From positions 439,599 through 503,598 of the forward strand of contig NZ_FMVC01000002.1 in assembly GCF_900101855.1 (NCBI RefSeq): a stretch of DNA of 64,000 nucleotides, written 5' to 3'. Position 1 is the first letter of the stretch, and each line of letters begins with the position of its first letter. Below the pieces are notes generated by a model that was not told where the DNA came from, ran no database searches, and saw only the letters and a program-made list of their open reading frames with translations. This DNA comes from Flavobacterium anhuiense. Its GTDB lineage: Bacteria; Bacteroidota; Bacteroidia; Flavobacteriales; Flavobacteriaceae. This document shows, in pieces, positions 1 to 8,141 of the stretch. Position numbers and translations under genes: made by a program.

Positions 1-2288
1 GTCACTTTATAGGTAACTGTCACTGTTCCGCCGTTGCATAGTTTCGGAGCCGTCGGACTGCCTTGGATTTCCCCTTTCGCATCACAGCCGCCGCTCACTT
101 TAAAGCCTGCTTTGAAGGCCTCGAATGCGGCATCCAATGCGGCCTGGTCTGCATACGCGCAGGCCGAAGCATTCACTGAGGTCGGAGCTTCTGCGCTTAC
201 CGCCGCAGGAGCCGTAATGGTGAAAGTCGCAGAACATGATTTCTGTAATCCGCAAGAATCAGTAACATTATAATTTACGGTTACAGTTCCTCCGCATAAA
301 GCTGGAGGAGTCAAATTCTCTAATCCTGTAATTGTTAAAGTTCCATTACCTCCCGAAGCTGTAAAGCTTTGTTTAAAAGCATCAAAAGCAGTATTAACCG
401 CGGCTTGATCGGCATAAAAACAAGAACTTTTTATATTATCTTCAGGGCAAGTTATATTAATAGGCGTTGGCGGAGTGCTTGTCACAACTACGTCATCTGC
501 TTTTTTACATCCATTTATAGGATCGGTGACTGTTAAGGTATAAGTTCCAGCCTTATCAATTGTTGGTGTGAGCGTTGTACCGCCCGATACAATGTTTCCG
601 TCCAATGTACTCCATAAATAGGTCGCATTAGGCGTACTTGATGAGCCGGATAATTTTATTGATGTTATTAAACACGTTAAAGCCTTATCTTCTCCCGCAT
701 TAACATTTGGCGGTTCTTTATTTTCAAGGACTGTGACCGTTTTTTTAGCAAAACAGCCTTCTAAATTTGTATAAGCATATACCGTATAAACTCCCTTAAC
801 AGATACAACAGGAGCATTTCCTGGTATAAAAGGGCCATCGGCTATGCCATCAGGTGAAGGGCCGTACCATTTTATAGTGGCATTTGGCGGAGTTGGTGTT
901 GCTGTTAAAGTAGCTGTTGGATTATTACAGGTTAATGGATTACTAACATTACCCTCTACGGCTACATCCGTAATATTTCCGAACAAATAAGGGCCTGAAA
1001 AATCTTTTAATTCTGCCGTAAATGAAGATGACGATCTTGTTTTTACTATCAGACTACCTAATAAATTTGAACAAGGACTTTGGTTAACATTTCGGCTATC
1101 CAAGCCTAACGCTGTCAAATTAAGTCCGAACTCTGTAAACTGCAAAGCCTTATAATTATCTTGAAAATTGGCTTGCGAACCTTCTAAAGTTCCCCAAGGC
1201 GGACCTAATGTTGCAGCCGTTACATTAACAACTGCAAAAACATTGGTAAGTATCCCTCCACCTTTTGCTTTTATTTCGGCATATCCGTAAGGAGGCGCAC
1301 CATTTCCTTGGTCAAAAACACCAGTAAGATCAAAAGGTCTGTCGGGTCTTGAGTTAAAATTAGCAATATCAGCACTAGACATCCAAACTCTTACACTTCC
1401 AAGCGGTTTTGTCCCACCGTTTTCAAAATCAATGGCAACGAGTACGTCTCCAGGCACAAGTATTTTTCCGGTAGCGTCAAAAGTCCATGCTGTGTGTCCT
1501 GCTTGGCTACCTGTACCAACTAACGCACTACCGTTAAAGCTTACTTCTGTTCTAAAAAATTCAAAATCAAAATGGGAATTCCCATCAGAAGAAATTTTAG
1601 ATGCTCCTCCATATCCCCATAAAATTCCATTAGGATTCACCGCTAATGCCGCCGGAGACAAATCTCTTCTTAAATAGCCATACACATCGACAATATCATC
1701 TTTTTGAGGAATACTACCTGAACCTAAAGCCCAAGTAGTCGGGTTATCGCCATTCTTGTTAGAATTTCCAGAAAAAGTATTAGAGTCGCTGTTACTTTGC
1801 GTTGAATTTCCATCACGTCCATAAACAGCATCAATCCACAAAAAATTACCAACCATGGTATTTTTGGGTTTCGACATTCTTTTTTCGAATGTAAAATTAT
1901 TATTCGCTTGGATTGATGTTTTTAGACCCGCCGCATTAGTCTGATCGATAACATTTTGACCCGTTCCATTGGCGAAAGCCGAATTAAAAAACCAGTCATC
2001 ATAAATACCTGAAACTGTTGGGGGAACTAAAAATTGCTCTTTGTTTGCATAAACGTCAGCATCAATACCAAAATTAGCTTGCACGGCCGCTCCAGATATA
2101 GCTTGTGAATGCAAGGAAGGATGGATAGCAAATAGCATAAAAAGTACCATCACATAAAATTGATACTTTTTGTGCACAATAATTTTCGTCAAATTAAAAT
2201 TTGGAAAAATTAAATCGATAAAAGAACAACGAAAGATTTCACAAAATTCATGTAAAATCTTGATGTGATAAAAAATAGTTTTTTTCAT
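1..2288 (-). CDS. large secreted adhesin with PKD/Ig-like and HYR-like repeats (5' part only)
   Basis: An open frame runs from an ATG at 2288 to the left edge without a stop: 762 complete codons, C-terminus missing. The N-terminus is long and basic, followed by a hydrophobic stretch (YVMVLFMLFAIHPSLHS, about residues 45-62) that reads as a signal peptide. A unique N-terminal domain follows, then Ig/PKD-like segments (about 450-640) and cysteine-containing HYR-like repeats with the recurring pattern C-YADQAA-D-AF-AFK and CGGTVTVNY (from about 645). Such repeats are typical of Flavobacteriia cell-surface adhesins carrying a T9SS sorting domain at the missing end. I infer surface export by T9SS. 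The last 240 bases are far more GC-rich than the rest of the gene. Confidence 0.85.
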   Translation of the reverse strand, partial: MKKTIFYHIKILHEFCEIFRCSFIDLIFPNFNLTKIIVHKKYQFYVMVLFMLFAIHPSLHSQAISGAAVQANFGIDADVYANKEQFLVPPTVSGIYDDWFFNSAFANGTGQNVIDQTNAAGLKTSIQANNNFTFEKRMSKPKNTMVGNFLWIDAVYGRDGNSTQSNSDSNTFSGNSNKNGDNPTTWALGSGSIPQKDDIVDVYGYLRRDLSPAALAVNPNGILWGYGGASKISSDGNSHFDFEFFRTEVSFNGSALVGTGSQAGHTAWTFDATGKILVPGDVLVAIDFENGGTKPLGSVRVWMSSADIANFNSRPDRPFDLTGVFDQGNGAPPYGYAEIKAKGGGILTNVFAVVNVTAATLGPPWGTLEGSQANFQDNYKALQFTEFGLNLTALGLDSRNVNQSPCSNLLGSLIVKTRSSSSFTAELKDFSGPYLFGNITDVAVEGNVSNPLTCNNPTATLTATPTPPNATIKWYGPSPDGIADGPFIPGNAPVVSVKGVYTVYAYTNLEGCFAKKTVTVLENKEPPNVNAGEDKALTCLITSIKLSGSSSTPNATYLWSTLDGNIVSGGTTLTPTIDKAGTYTLTVTDPINGCKKADDVVVTSTPPTPINITCPEDNIKSSCFYADQAAVNTAFDAFKQSFTASGGNGTLTITGLENLTPPALCGGTVTVNYNVTDSCGLQKSCSATFTITAPAAVSAEAPTSVNASACAYADQAALDAAFEAFKAGFKVSGGCDAKGEIQGSPTAPKLCNGGTVTVTYKV

Positions 2289-2709
2289 AATAATAGTATT
2301 TAGAATACCATTACATTAGCAAAAAACCAGATAGTTTGCAGATTTGGCAATTACATGTAAATAATAAACCTTCTTCAAAAGTTATGAAGCACAAAATCTA
2401 AAACTCTTATAAAAAAGACTTGACCCTCAGAAATTAATCTGACATTGACGATCAGGGGGGATAAACATTTGTTAAAATTAGTTAATAACCTATATGCTCT
2501 CAATTAAAAACGAGTAAAATCGATATCATTCAAAAATAATCGATGAACGGAACATAATAAGAAAGAAAAGTAGTACGAAGCGCTTTTTCAAATAAAAAAA
2601 GACCTTTCATTTTTCAAAAACAAAAGGTCTTTTTTGTCAATTTCTTAAAAACATATTAACCAAACAACACAATAACACGCATGTTGATTAAAAAATATGA
2701 ATTTCGTAA
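2289..2709. other. intergenic stretch upstream of the adhesin
   Basis: 421 bases without a supported gene. It must hold the minus-strand promoter of the adhesin and contains the terminator of the esterase gene at 2593-2636. The remainder is plain AT-rich sequence in which I recognise nothing. Confidence 0.6.
2593..2636 (-). terminator. intrinsic terminator of the esterase gene
   Basis: Inverted repeat AAAGACCTTT / AAAGGTCTTT around an AT-rich loop, with T-runs on both strands, about 75 bases past the esterase stop. It could work in both directions, but only the minus-strand gene ends here. Confidence 0.8.
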
Positions 2710-3570
2710 TTACTTTGTTTTAGTTTTAAACAATATTTTACTAAAAAATAATGCATGATACAGAAGCGAGTTTTCCCAATAATCCCATGTATGAGCTCCT
2801 GGACGTTCTGTATAATCGTGGTCGACTTTGTTATAAACTAATCTTCTGTGTAACTCTCTATTGGGTTCAATTAAAAAATCATCTACACCGCAATCTATTA
2901 TTAGTGGCAACTTGTTCGCTTTTAGTTTATCAGCCATTCTTAAAACAGAATTTTGCTCGTACAATTCAGTATTTCCGCTTTTATCGCCAAAAACAGGCTG
3001 CATTAATTTGACAATTTGAGCAGACGAATCTCTGTTAAGCATTGTACTCATATCTACGGCACCGCTCATACTTCCAGCTGCACAAAACAAATCGGGATGT
3101 CTGGCTGATAAATATAAAGCGCCATGACCGCCCATTGAAAGCCCCGTGATTACTCTTCCGCCTTTATTGGCAATTGTTCGGTACGTTTTATCTACTTTCT
3201 GAATTACTTCCTGCGTAATAAAAGTCTCAAACTGACTTTCTTTATTTACAGGACTATCAATATAAAAACTAAACGTCTCGCCTTCTGGCATTACGATTAT
3301 CATATTATATTGATCTGCAAGATTGTGAACCAGTTTTTTGTTTGGAGTATTTTTTAGCCAGTCGCTAAAATGTCCGTATGCGCCATGCAACAGATACATT
3401 ACTGGAAAAGTGGTTTTGCTTTTAGCATAAGAATTGGGCAAAACTACCGCTGCTTTATAGGTTTTTCCCATTGCAGTGCTGGCAACTTGAAGTGTGTCTA
3501 CTTTTGCAGCGTATGTCATGGTGGTAAGACAAAGCAAAAATGCAGACAATAGCATTTTAAATTTCTTCAT
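2710..3570 (-). CDS. secreted alpha/beta-hydrolase esterase (esterase D / feruloyl-esterase-like)
   Basis: 286 aa from the chosen ATG. An in-frame ATG 28 codons upstream is rejected because the chosen one directly starts a signal peptide (MKKFKMLLSAFLLCLTTMTYA). The mature part is a putative-esterase domain: LLHGAYG oxyanion region (about 60-66), nucleophile elbow GLSMGG (Ser145), acid residue in DCGVDD (Asp230 or 231) and His260 in PGAHTWDYW. The family includes S-formylglutathione hydrolases and xylanase-linked feruloyl esterases; the export signal favours a periplasmic or secreted carbohydrate- or ester-cleaving role. The substrate cannot be read. It stands alone with its own terminator, next to an AraC regulator on the same strand. 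Confidence 0.85.
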   Translation of the reverse strand: MKKFKMLLSAFLLCLTTMTYAAKVDTLQVASTAMGKTYKAAVVLPNSYAKSKTTFPVMYLLHGAYGHFSDWLKNTPNKKLVHNLADQYNMIIVMPEGETFSFYIDSPVNKESQFETFITQEVIQKVDKTYRTIANKGGRVITGLSMGGHGALYLSARHPDLFCAAGSMSGAVDMSTMLNRDSSAQIVKLMQPVFGDKSGNTELYEQNSVLRMADKLKANKLPLIIDCGVDDFLIEPNRELHRRLVYNKVDHDYTERPGAHTWDYWENSLLYHALFFSKILFKTKTK

Positions 3571-3664
3571 TTTAATATTTTTTTTCTGATTAGGGTTTGT
3601 AAATATACCTTTTTTCAGAATAAAATATATGAAAAATCCGATCTCTTCTTGCACTTAAAAAAGA

Positions 3665-3742
3665 TAGCCACGAATTCACAAATTAATATCAAATAAAATT
3701 CGTGACTCGAGCGACAGCGAACAGGCGAAGCAATTCGTGGCT
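3665..3742. repeat. palindromic interspersed repeat, 'agccacgaatt' family, copy 1
   Basis: Imperfect inverted repeat with outer arms TAGCCACGAATTCAC and GCAATTCGTGGCTA and an internal segment ACTCGAGCGACAGCGAACAGG. Relatives sit at 49171-49487 and 60794-60842; the latter shares the same internal segment. No coding capacity; a small REP- or MITE-like element. Confidence 0.75.
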
Positions 3743-3762
3743 AAAAAGCATCAAGCCAAAAA

Positions 3763-4635
3763 CTAGCTGATTATAATTTTATGCTCATGACGGTATTGCG
3801 AGGCGCTTTTACCGGTGTATTGTTTAAACGATTTGCTGAAGTGGCTGAAATTATTAAAACCGCTTTCGTAACAAACCTCATTAATACTCATAGGCTGTTC
3901 CGCCAAAAGCTTTGAAGCATGCACTAAACGATATTCATTTACAAACTCAGTAAATGTTTTGTTTGAAATTTTCTTGAAATAACGACAAAAAGAAGGCGTA
4001 GTCATACTCACCAAACTTGAAACCTCGTCTATAGAAATAGATTCCTGAAAATGATCTTTCACAAAGTTGAAAACCACATTCATACGATCATTATCCTGAG
4101 TCTGAAGTTCCATCGTAAATCCGTCAGCATTTAAAATGGTATATTCTTCAGCTGATTCTAGTTCGTCTAAAACAGTCAAAAGAGTCATTAATCTTTGAAA
4201 TGGCGGTTCATTTTCCATCATTTCAATTTTTTCTCCAATACGTTTTTTCGTTTCACCACCAAAAGCGATTCCACCTTTAGCTTGTTTTAATATATTCTGA
4301 ACTTTTTTCATTTCGGGAGCAACAAAAAAATCGCTTCCTAAAAATTCAGGTTTTATGTGAATAACAGTTTCATTTGTATTTCCTGTCTGCTCATTTGTAA
4401 AACCGCAATGCGGTAAATTAGCTCCTATTAAAAGTAAACTACCATTGGTATAATAAGAAACATGGCTTCCTATTTGTCTTTTTCCAGCCCCGCCATTTAT
4501 ATAAACCAACTCAATTTCTGGATGATAGTGCCATAAATGAGCTTTGCTATTGGTCTTTTCGGCGTGTTTAGTGTAGGTAAAAGAACTTCCGTATGAGTTA
4601 GTTATCACTTCTAGAGCTGGGGCAATAGTCTTCAT
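3763..4635 (-). CDS. AraC-family transcriptional regulator with cupin sensor domain
   Basis: 290 aa from the ATG at 4635. A longer frame starts 14 codons earlier, but the extra part overlaps the likely promoter. Residues 30-85 look like a cupin (HLWHYHPEIELVYINGG, later GANLPHCG), the usual ligand-binding half of this regulator type. The C-terminal 100 residues hold the double helix-turn-helix of AraC proteins (ISIDEVSSLVSMTTPSFCRYFKK; SINEVCYESGFNNFSHFSKSFK). A TAAATTTG -7 element and a conserved box lie upstream; the same box precedes the three small secreted paralogues to the right. I infer that this protein binds the box and controls both itself and those genes; the ligand is unknown. Confidence 0.9.
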   Translation of the reverse strand: MKTIAPALEVITNSYGSSFTYTKHAEKTNSKAHLWHYHPEIELVYINGGAGKRQIGSHVSYYTNGSLLLIGANLPHCGFTNEQTGNTNETVIHIKPEFLGSDFFVAPEMKKVQNILKQAKGGIAFGGETKKRIGEKIEMMENEPPFQRLMTLLTVLDELESAEEYTILNADGFTMELQTQDNDRMNVVFNFVKDHFQESISIDEVSSLVSMTTPSFCRYFKKISNKTFTEFVNEYRLVHASKLLAEQPMSINEVCYESGFNNFSHFSKSFKQYTGKSASQYRHEHKIIIS

Positions 4636-4659
4636 GATAATTTCTTTAAAAAATAATAG

Positions 4660-4721
4660 CAAATTTAACAAAATCACCTAAAATAATTTAAATTTTAACC
4701 TACAACGGTTTCGTAAATGCG
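4660..4721 (-). promoter_or_regulatory. araC-type gene promoter with conserved box
   Basis: On the minus strand TAAATTTG (4667-4660) matches the Bacteroidota -7 element. Just upstream of the -33 position, at 4693-4721, lies the box AACGGTTTCGTAAATG with flanking TTTTAACC, also found before the three paralogues at 5086, 6059 and 6933. In front of the regulator gene the box points the opposite way to transcription. Confidence 0.65.
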
Positions 4722-4953
4722 AATTTTACATTAAAATAACGTTCTTAACACTGAAAAATTTATATCAAAATCGGCTTTTTTTTAAGGTCTTATTTTTTTT
4801 CTCTACTTTTTTTTTATTTATCCCATTTAAAACCTGATTTTATACCAATATGTTAAAAATTGTAAGAAAGATGGAAATTTTAAGAAGTATTAAGTTTTCG
4901 AAAAACTTTGAAGAATAACAATCAAATTAACAAAAACATAAGATTTAAATCAA

Positions 4954-5045
4954 ATTTTAACCTATAACGGTTTCGTAAATGAGAATATAGCATATAAATT
5001 GGAAAATATAGATGTTAAAATAACACACATGCTACTATAACTTTG
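4954..5045 (+). promoter_or_regulatory. conserved box and promoter of paralogue 1
   Basis: Box at 4954-4993 with core AACGGTTTCGTAAATG followed by AGAATATAGCAT. The -7 element TAACTTTG (5038-5045) starts 45 bases after the box end, and the ATG begins 93 bases after it. Paralogues 2 and 3 have exactly the same distances. The position, about 50-90 bases upstream of the expected start of transcription, suits an activator site. Confidence 0.7.
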
Positions 5046-5085
5046 CCTCAGAGAAATGAACGAAAAAAATTTAATACTATAGAAT

Positions 5086-5451
5086 ATGAAAAAGATTATG
5101 AAATTAAGTTTAGTATGTGCAGTACTTCTAACAGGAATGAGTACTTATGCAATTGATGGAAATGAAACGTTAAATCTTCATGTATTAAAAGGAAATGGCA
5201 AGGTAATTGCTTTTGGAATTAATCAATTACAAAAAGCAGTTATTAGTATATATGATGATAATGGTGAATTAATCTATACTGAAACCGCTTCTGGTAAAGA
5301 CGGAATCTTAAGAACTTTCAGTTTAGAACAGTTTCCAGAAGGAAAATATATTTTAGAAGTTGCTGACAGCTTCAAAAAAGTAAAATACGATATTACTGTT
5401 AACGCTAATAGTTCTGTTTTGTCTTCAAAAGGAACAGTTTCTGTTAACTAA
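5086..5451 (+). CDS. small secreted beta-sandwich-like protein, paralogue 1
   Basis: 121 aa with signal peptide MKKIMKLSLVCAVLLTGMSTYA and mature start near IDGNE. The core pattern IxIYDDNGELIYTE - ASGKDGILRTFSLE - FPEGKYILEV resembles the beta-sandwich of T9SS C-terminal sorting domains, but it fills nearly the whole mature protein. I do not recognise a named family. It is the first of four tandem relatives, monocistronic, with its own promoter box and terminator. It lacks the C-terminal extension SVYKAGFAKN-SVAAR shared by paralogues 2 and 3. Function unknown; likely periplasmic or surface-exposed. Confidence 0.85.
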   Translation: MKKIMKLSLVCAVLLTGMSTYAIDGNETLNLHVLKGNGKVIAFGINQLQKAVISIYDDNGELIYTETASGKDGILRTFSLEQFPEGKYILEVADSFKKVKYDITVNANSSVLSSKGTVSVN

Positions 5452-5562
5452 GAAAATATAAACGTTAAGTGCAATTCTTCACGGCACTTAAAACTTTATA
5501 CTCTAATACAGTATAAAAAGTGAGGTTAGATAGTTAGTAAGTTAAAAACTTTCAAAAGTTTT

Positions 5563-5600
5563 AAAAACGGCTCTTTGTGGTTACTGAGCCGTTTTTTTTT
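5563..5600 (+). terminator. terminator of paralogue 1
   Basis: Stem AACGGCTC / GAGCCGTT around TTTGTGGTTACT, followed by nine T. The same hairpin with a compensated base pair ends paralogue 2. Confidence 0.9.
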
Positions 5601-5631
5601 GCTTTATACTTTCTTAACAGTAAAGTTTTTT

Positions 5632-5763
5632 TTATCGCAAAGACACAATCCTGATAGCTATCGGGAACGCAAAGTTCGCAAAGTTTTTTTCGATAAAGCT
5701 TTGCGAACTTTGCGTTTGTATTCACAATCTTAAGTAAAAATCTTTGCGCCCTTTACGGTTAAA
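5632..5763. repeat. palindromic 'cgcaaagttcgcaaag' element, copy 1 (degenerate)
   Basis: Ends resemble TTAACCGCAAAG / CTTTGCGGTTAA but are degenerate (TTATCGCAAAG, CTTTACGGTTAA). The centre holds AAAGTTCGCAAAG and AGCTTTGCGAACTTTG, able to fold back, plus an embedded GATAGCTATC palindrome. The rest of the 606-base gap between paralogues 1 and 2 holds the terminator, a tract of 'cttag' repeats (about 5778-5815) and the next promoter. Confidence 0.8.
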
Positions 5764-5927
5764 CACATCATCCAAAAAACTTAGATTCTTAGTATCTCAG
5801 AACCTTAGCATCTTTCAAAACTTCCTACATTTTTTAAAGAAACCGTTATGATATTGTAAATTAAAAACCATCAAAAACGTTGAAAAATAATAACCAAATT
5901 AACCAAAACAGTAAAAAATAAATCAAA

Positions 5928-6018
5928 TTTTAACATATAACGGTTTCGTAAATGAGAATATAGCATCGAAATTGGCAAATATAGTATTGTTTTTTTACTT
6001 ACAACTGAAGTAATTTAG
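5928..6018 (+). promoter_or_regulatory. conserved box and promoter of paralogue 2
   Basis: Box at 5928-5966 with core AACGGTTTCGTAAATG; -7-like TAATTTAG at 6011-6018 begins 45 bases past the box end; ATG 93 bases past it. Confidence 0.7.
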
Positions 6019-6058
6019 CATCAGAGAATTAGAACTATTAATTTAAAAACTAAATACC

Positions 6059-6463
6059 ATGAAAAAGATTATTAGATTGAGTTTAGTAGCAGCGTTGCTT
6101 TTCACTGGAATAAGCACTTATGCAATTGATGGAACAGCAGATTTTAACCTGCACGTTATTAAAGCTAATGGCAAAATGATCACTTTTGGCCTTAACCAAA
6201 CACAAAAAGCCTATTTAGCTATTTATGACAAAGACGGATCTCTAATTTACTCTGAAACCGCTTCAGGTAAAGATGGAATTTTAAGAACTTTCAGCTTAGA
6301 AGAATTTCCAGAAGGAACTTACTTCTTAGAAGTAGAAAACGATGCAAAAAAAGCAAAATACGAAATCACAATAACTGACGATTCTTCTGTTTTATCTCAA
6401 AAAGCAGTTTCTTCGGTTTATAAAGCAGGTTTCGCTAAAAATACAAGCGTGGCAGCACGCTAA
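6059..6463 (+). CDS. small secreted beta-sandwich-like protein, paralogue 2
   Basis: 134 aa with a signal peptide ending in STYA before IDGTAD. It shares with paralogues 1 and 3 the block ETASGKDGILRTFSLE and the FPEGTY-LEV strand, and with paralogue 3 the C-terminal tail SVYKAGFAKN-SVAAR. Upstream box, -7 element, 5' leader and 3' hairpin are all conserved with its neighbours, so the whole expression cassette was duplicated. No enzyme motif is visible. The resemblance to T9SS sorting domains is structural guesswork; the role remains unknown. Confidence 0.85.
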   Translation: MKKIIRLSLVAALLFTGISTYAIDGTADFNLHVIKANGKMITFGLNQTQKAYLAIYDKDGSLIYSETASGKDGILRTFSLEEFPEGTYFLEVENDAKKAKYEITITDDSSVLSQKAVSSVYKAGFAKNTSVAAR

Positions 6464-6535
6464 AAAAGTTTATGCTTTTCATAAGTATAAAGTGAGGTTA
6501 GATAGTTAGTAAGTTTAAAAACTTTCAAAAGTTTT

Positions 6536-6574
6536 AAAAACAGCTCTTTGTGGTTATTGAGCTGTTTTTTTTTT
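6536..6574 (+). terminator. terminator of paralogue 2
   Basis: Stem AACAGCTC / GAGCTGTT around TTTGTGGTTATT, followed by a T-run. Compared with paralogue 1, the pair G-C has become A-T with both sides changed. Confidence 0.9.
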
Positions 6575-6596
6575 GCTTTAATTTTGCCACATTTTT

Positions 6597-6691
6597 TTAA
6601 CCGCAAAGGCGCTAAGGTTTCGCAAAGTTCGCAAAGTTTTTTATTTGAAAGCTTTGCGAACTTTGCGCTTTCTTGGTGTCTTTGCGGTTAA
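6597..6691. repeat. palindromic 'cgcaaagttcgcaaag' element, copy 2 (perfect ends)
   Basis: Perfect 12-base terminal inverted repeats TTAACCGCAAAG / CTTTGCGGTTAA enclose a fold-back of TTCGCAAAGTTCGCAAAG and GCTTTGCGAACTTTGCG. It lies between the terminator of paralogue 2 and the promoter of paralogue 3; nothing else is seen in that gap. Confidence 0.85.
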
Positions 6692-6802
6692 AAAACTTAT
6701 TGCATTTTGTAAATAAATCCTTAAACCATTGTAAATTTAAAAACAAGCAAAACATTAAAAAATAATAACCGAATTAACAAAAACGTTGAAAATAATTCAA
6801 GA

Positions 6803-6892
6803 TTTAACCTATAACGGTTTCGTAAATGAGAATATAGCATAGAAATCAGAAAATACAGTTGTGCTTTTTCATGTAATACATAAGTAATTTAG
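6803..6892 (+). promoter_or_regulatory. conserved box and promoter of paralogue 3
   Basis: Box at 6803-6840 with core AACGGTTTCGTAAATG; TAATTTAG (6885-6892) begins 45 bases after the box end; ATG 93 bases after it, as for paralogues 1 and 2. Confidence 0.7.
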
Positions 6893-6932
6893 CATCAGAG
6901 AATTAGAACTATTAATTTAAAACCTAAGTACC

Positions 6933-7334
6933 ATGAAAAAGATTGCAAAATTGAGTTTAGTAGCAGCGTTGCTTTTCACAGGAATAAGCACTTACGCAAT
7001 TGATGGAAATGGAGAATTTAATCTTCATGTATTAAAAGCTAATGGCAAACTGATCACTTTCGCACTTAACAAAGTACAGAAAGCCAATTTAGCTATTTAT
7101 GACAATGACGGAACTTTAATCTATTCTGAAACTGCATCTGGAAAAGATGGAATTTTAAGAACTTTCAGTTTAGAGCAATTTCCTGAGGGAACTTATTACT
7201 TAGAAGTAGAAGACAATGTGAAAAAAGCAAAATATGAAATTACAATAGATGATACTGCGTCATTATCTAGAACTGCAATTTCTTCAGTTTACAAAGCTGG
7301 TTTTGCCAAAAATTCAAGTGTTGCTGCGCGCTAA
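6933..7334 (+). CDS. small secreted beta-sandwich-like protein, paralogue 3
   Basis: 133 aa with signal peptide MKKIAKLSLVAALLFTGISTYA and mature start IDGNGEF. It is closest to paralogue 2: same leader sequence before the ATG, same ASGKDGILRTFSLE block and same C-terminal tail. The mature part has about eight short beta-type segments and no cysteine. It has its own promoter box and terminator. It probably makes one of several near-redundant exported proteins under the nearby AraC regulator; this is inferred from the shared box only. Confidence 0.85.
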   Translation: MKKIAKLSLVAALLFTGISTYAIDGNGEFNLHVLKANGKLITFALNKVQKANLAIYDNDGTLIYSETASGKDGILRTFSLEQFPEGTYYLEVEDNVKKAKYEITIDDTASLSRTAISSVYKAGFAKNSSVAAR

Positions 7335-7396
7335 GAATTTATACGCCCCAAAAAGGTATAAATTGAGGTTAAAAAAATTAAAAATTACGTTTTAAG

Positions 7397-7430
7397 AAAC
7401 AGCTCTTGGTGGTTATGGAGCTGTTTTTTT
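7397..7430 (+). terminator. terminator of paralogue 3
   Basis: Stem AACAGCTC / GAGCTGTT around TTGGTGGTTATG, followed by seven T. Confidence 0.9.
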
Positions 7431-7700
7431 GTTTTATAATAAATCCAAAATTGCAAAGCAAAACCATTTTCTGAAAATTATTCTTATTAATTACAACCCA
7501 CTGATTTTTAAGGACTAAAAAATATTCAAGAAAAAACAATCCGTAAGCCCAGTAATTACGTACATAGTTCAAACAAAATGCAGAAATAATTACAATTCAA
7601 TAACTTATGGATTTAAAAATGCCATTTTATTGCTAAAAATTAAATTTGTATTTGTAGTTTTACGCGTTCCACATTTAGTAATTAACAATTTAAAAAAAAC
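7431..7700. other. intergenic region before paralogue 4
   Basis: AT-rich, no supported gene. It does not contain the AACGGTTTCGTAAATG box seen before the other paralogues. TAAATTTG at about 7643-7650 could be the -7 element of the next gene. Confidence 0.5.
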
Positions 7701-8087
7701 ATGACAAAATTTACCAAAGCTGGTTTAGTTGCTGCCTTTTTTTTAGCGACTGTGTTTACCTATGCCATTGATGGAAAAGGTGATTACATTTTAAATATCA
7801 AAACAGGAAACGGAAAAGTAGTTAGCTTTACTTTAGACACTGTAGAAAATGCATCTTTCTCTATCTATGATGAGAATCACAACTTACTTTATGCGGGAGA
7901 ATCTGCAGCAGACAAATTGGAAGTTTCTAAAACAATTAGTTTAGAAAGTTTTCCTGCTGGAACGTATGTTCTTGAAGTGAAAGCCAACGACAAAGTTGAG
8001 AAACACGAAATTAAAGTTGCTGCTAAAAAAGTAAAGACTGTAAAGTTAGACCAATCTGTAAATCAGAGTCCAGCTTTCCGTCGTTAA
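7701..8087 (+). CDS. diverged secreted paralogue 4 of the beta-sandwich-like family
   Basis: 128 aa with signal peptide MTKFTKAGLVAAFFLATVFTYA and mature start IDGKGDY. The pattern SIYDENHNLLYAGES - TISLESFPAGTYVLEV aligns with the other three copies, but the central ASGKDGILRTF block is replaced by ADKLEVSKT and the tail is lysine-rich (KVAAKKVKTVKLDQ). It lacks the shared upstream box, so it has left the common control or predates it. It has its own terminator. Function unknown. Confidence 0.85.
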   Translation: MTKFTKAGLVAAFFLATVFTYAIDGKGDYILNIKTGNGKVVSFTLDTVENASFSIYDENHNLLYAGESAADKLEVSKTISLESFPAGTYVLEVKANDKVEKHEIKVAAKKVKTVKLDQSVNQSPAFRR

Positions 8088-8110
8088 TTTTTTGCCCCTA
8101 AAAAATTAGA

Positions 8111-8141
8111 AAAGCAGCTCGTACCAGGAGCTGCTTTTTTT
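8111..8141 (+). terminator. terminator of paralogue 4
   Basis: Stem AAAGCAGCTC / GAGCTGCTTT around GTACCAG, then a T-run. Confidence 0.9.

Noticed and set aside
34..1677. Plus-strand open frames (34-273, 1432-1677) in the adhesin region
   Set aside because: They are antisense to a continuous minus-strand coding frame with clear protein repeats.
3571..3654. Longer N-terminus of the esterase (28 extra codons)
   Set aside because: It would bury the signal peptide; the inner ATG gives a standard export signal.
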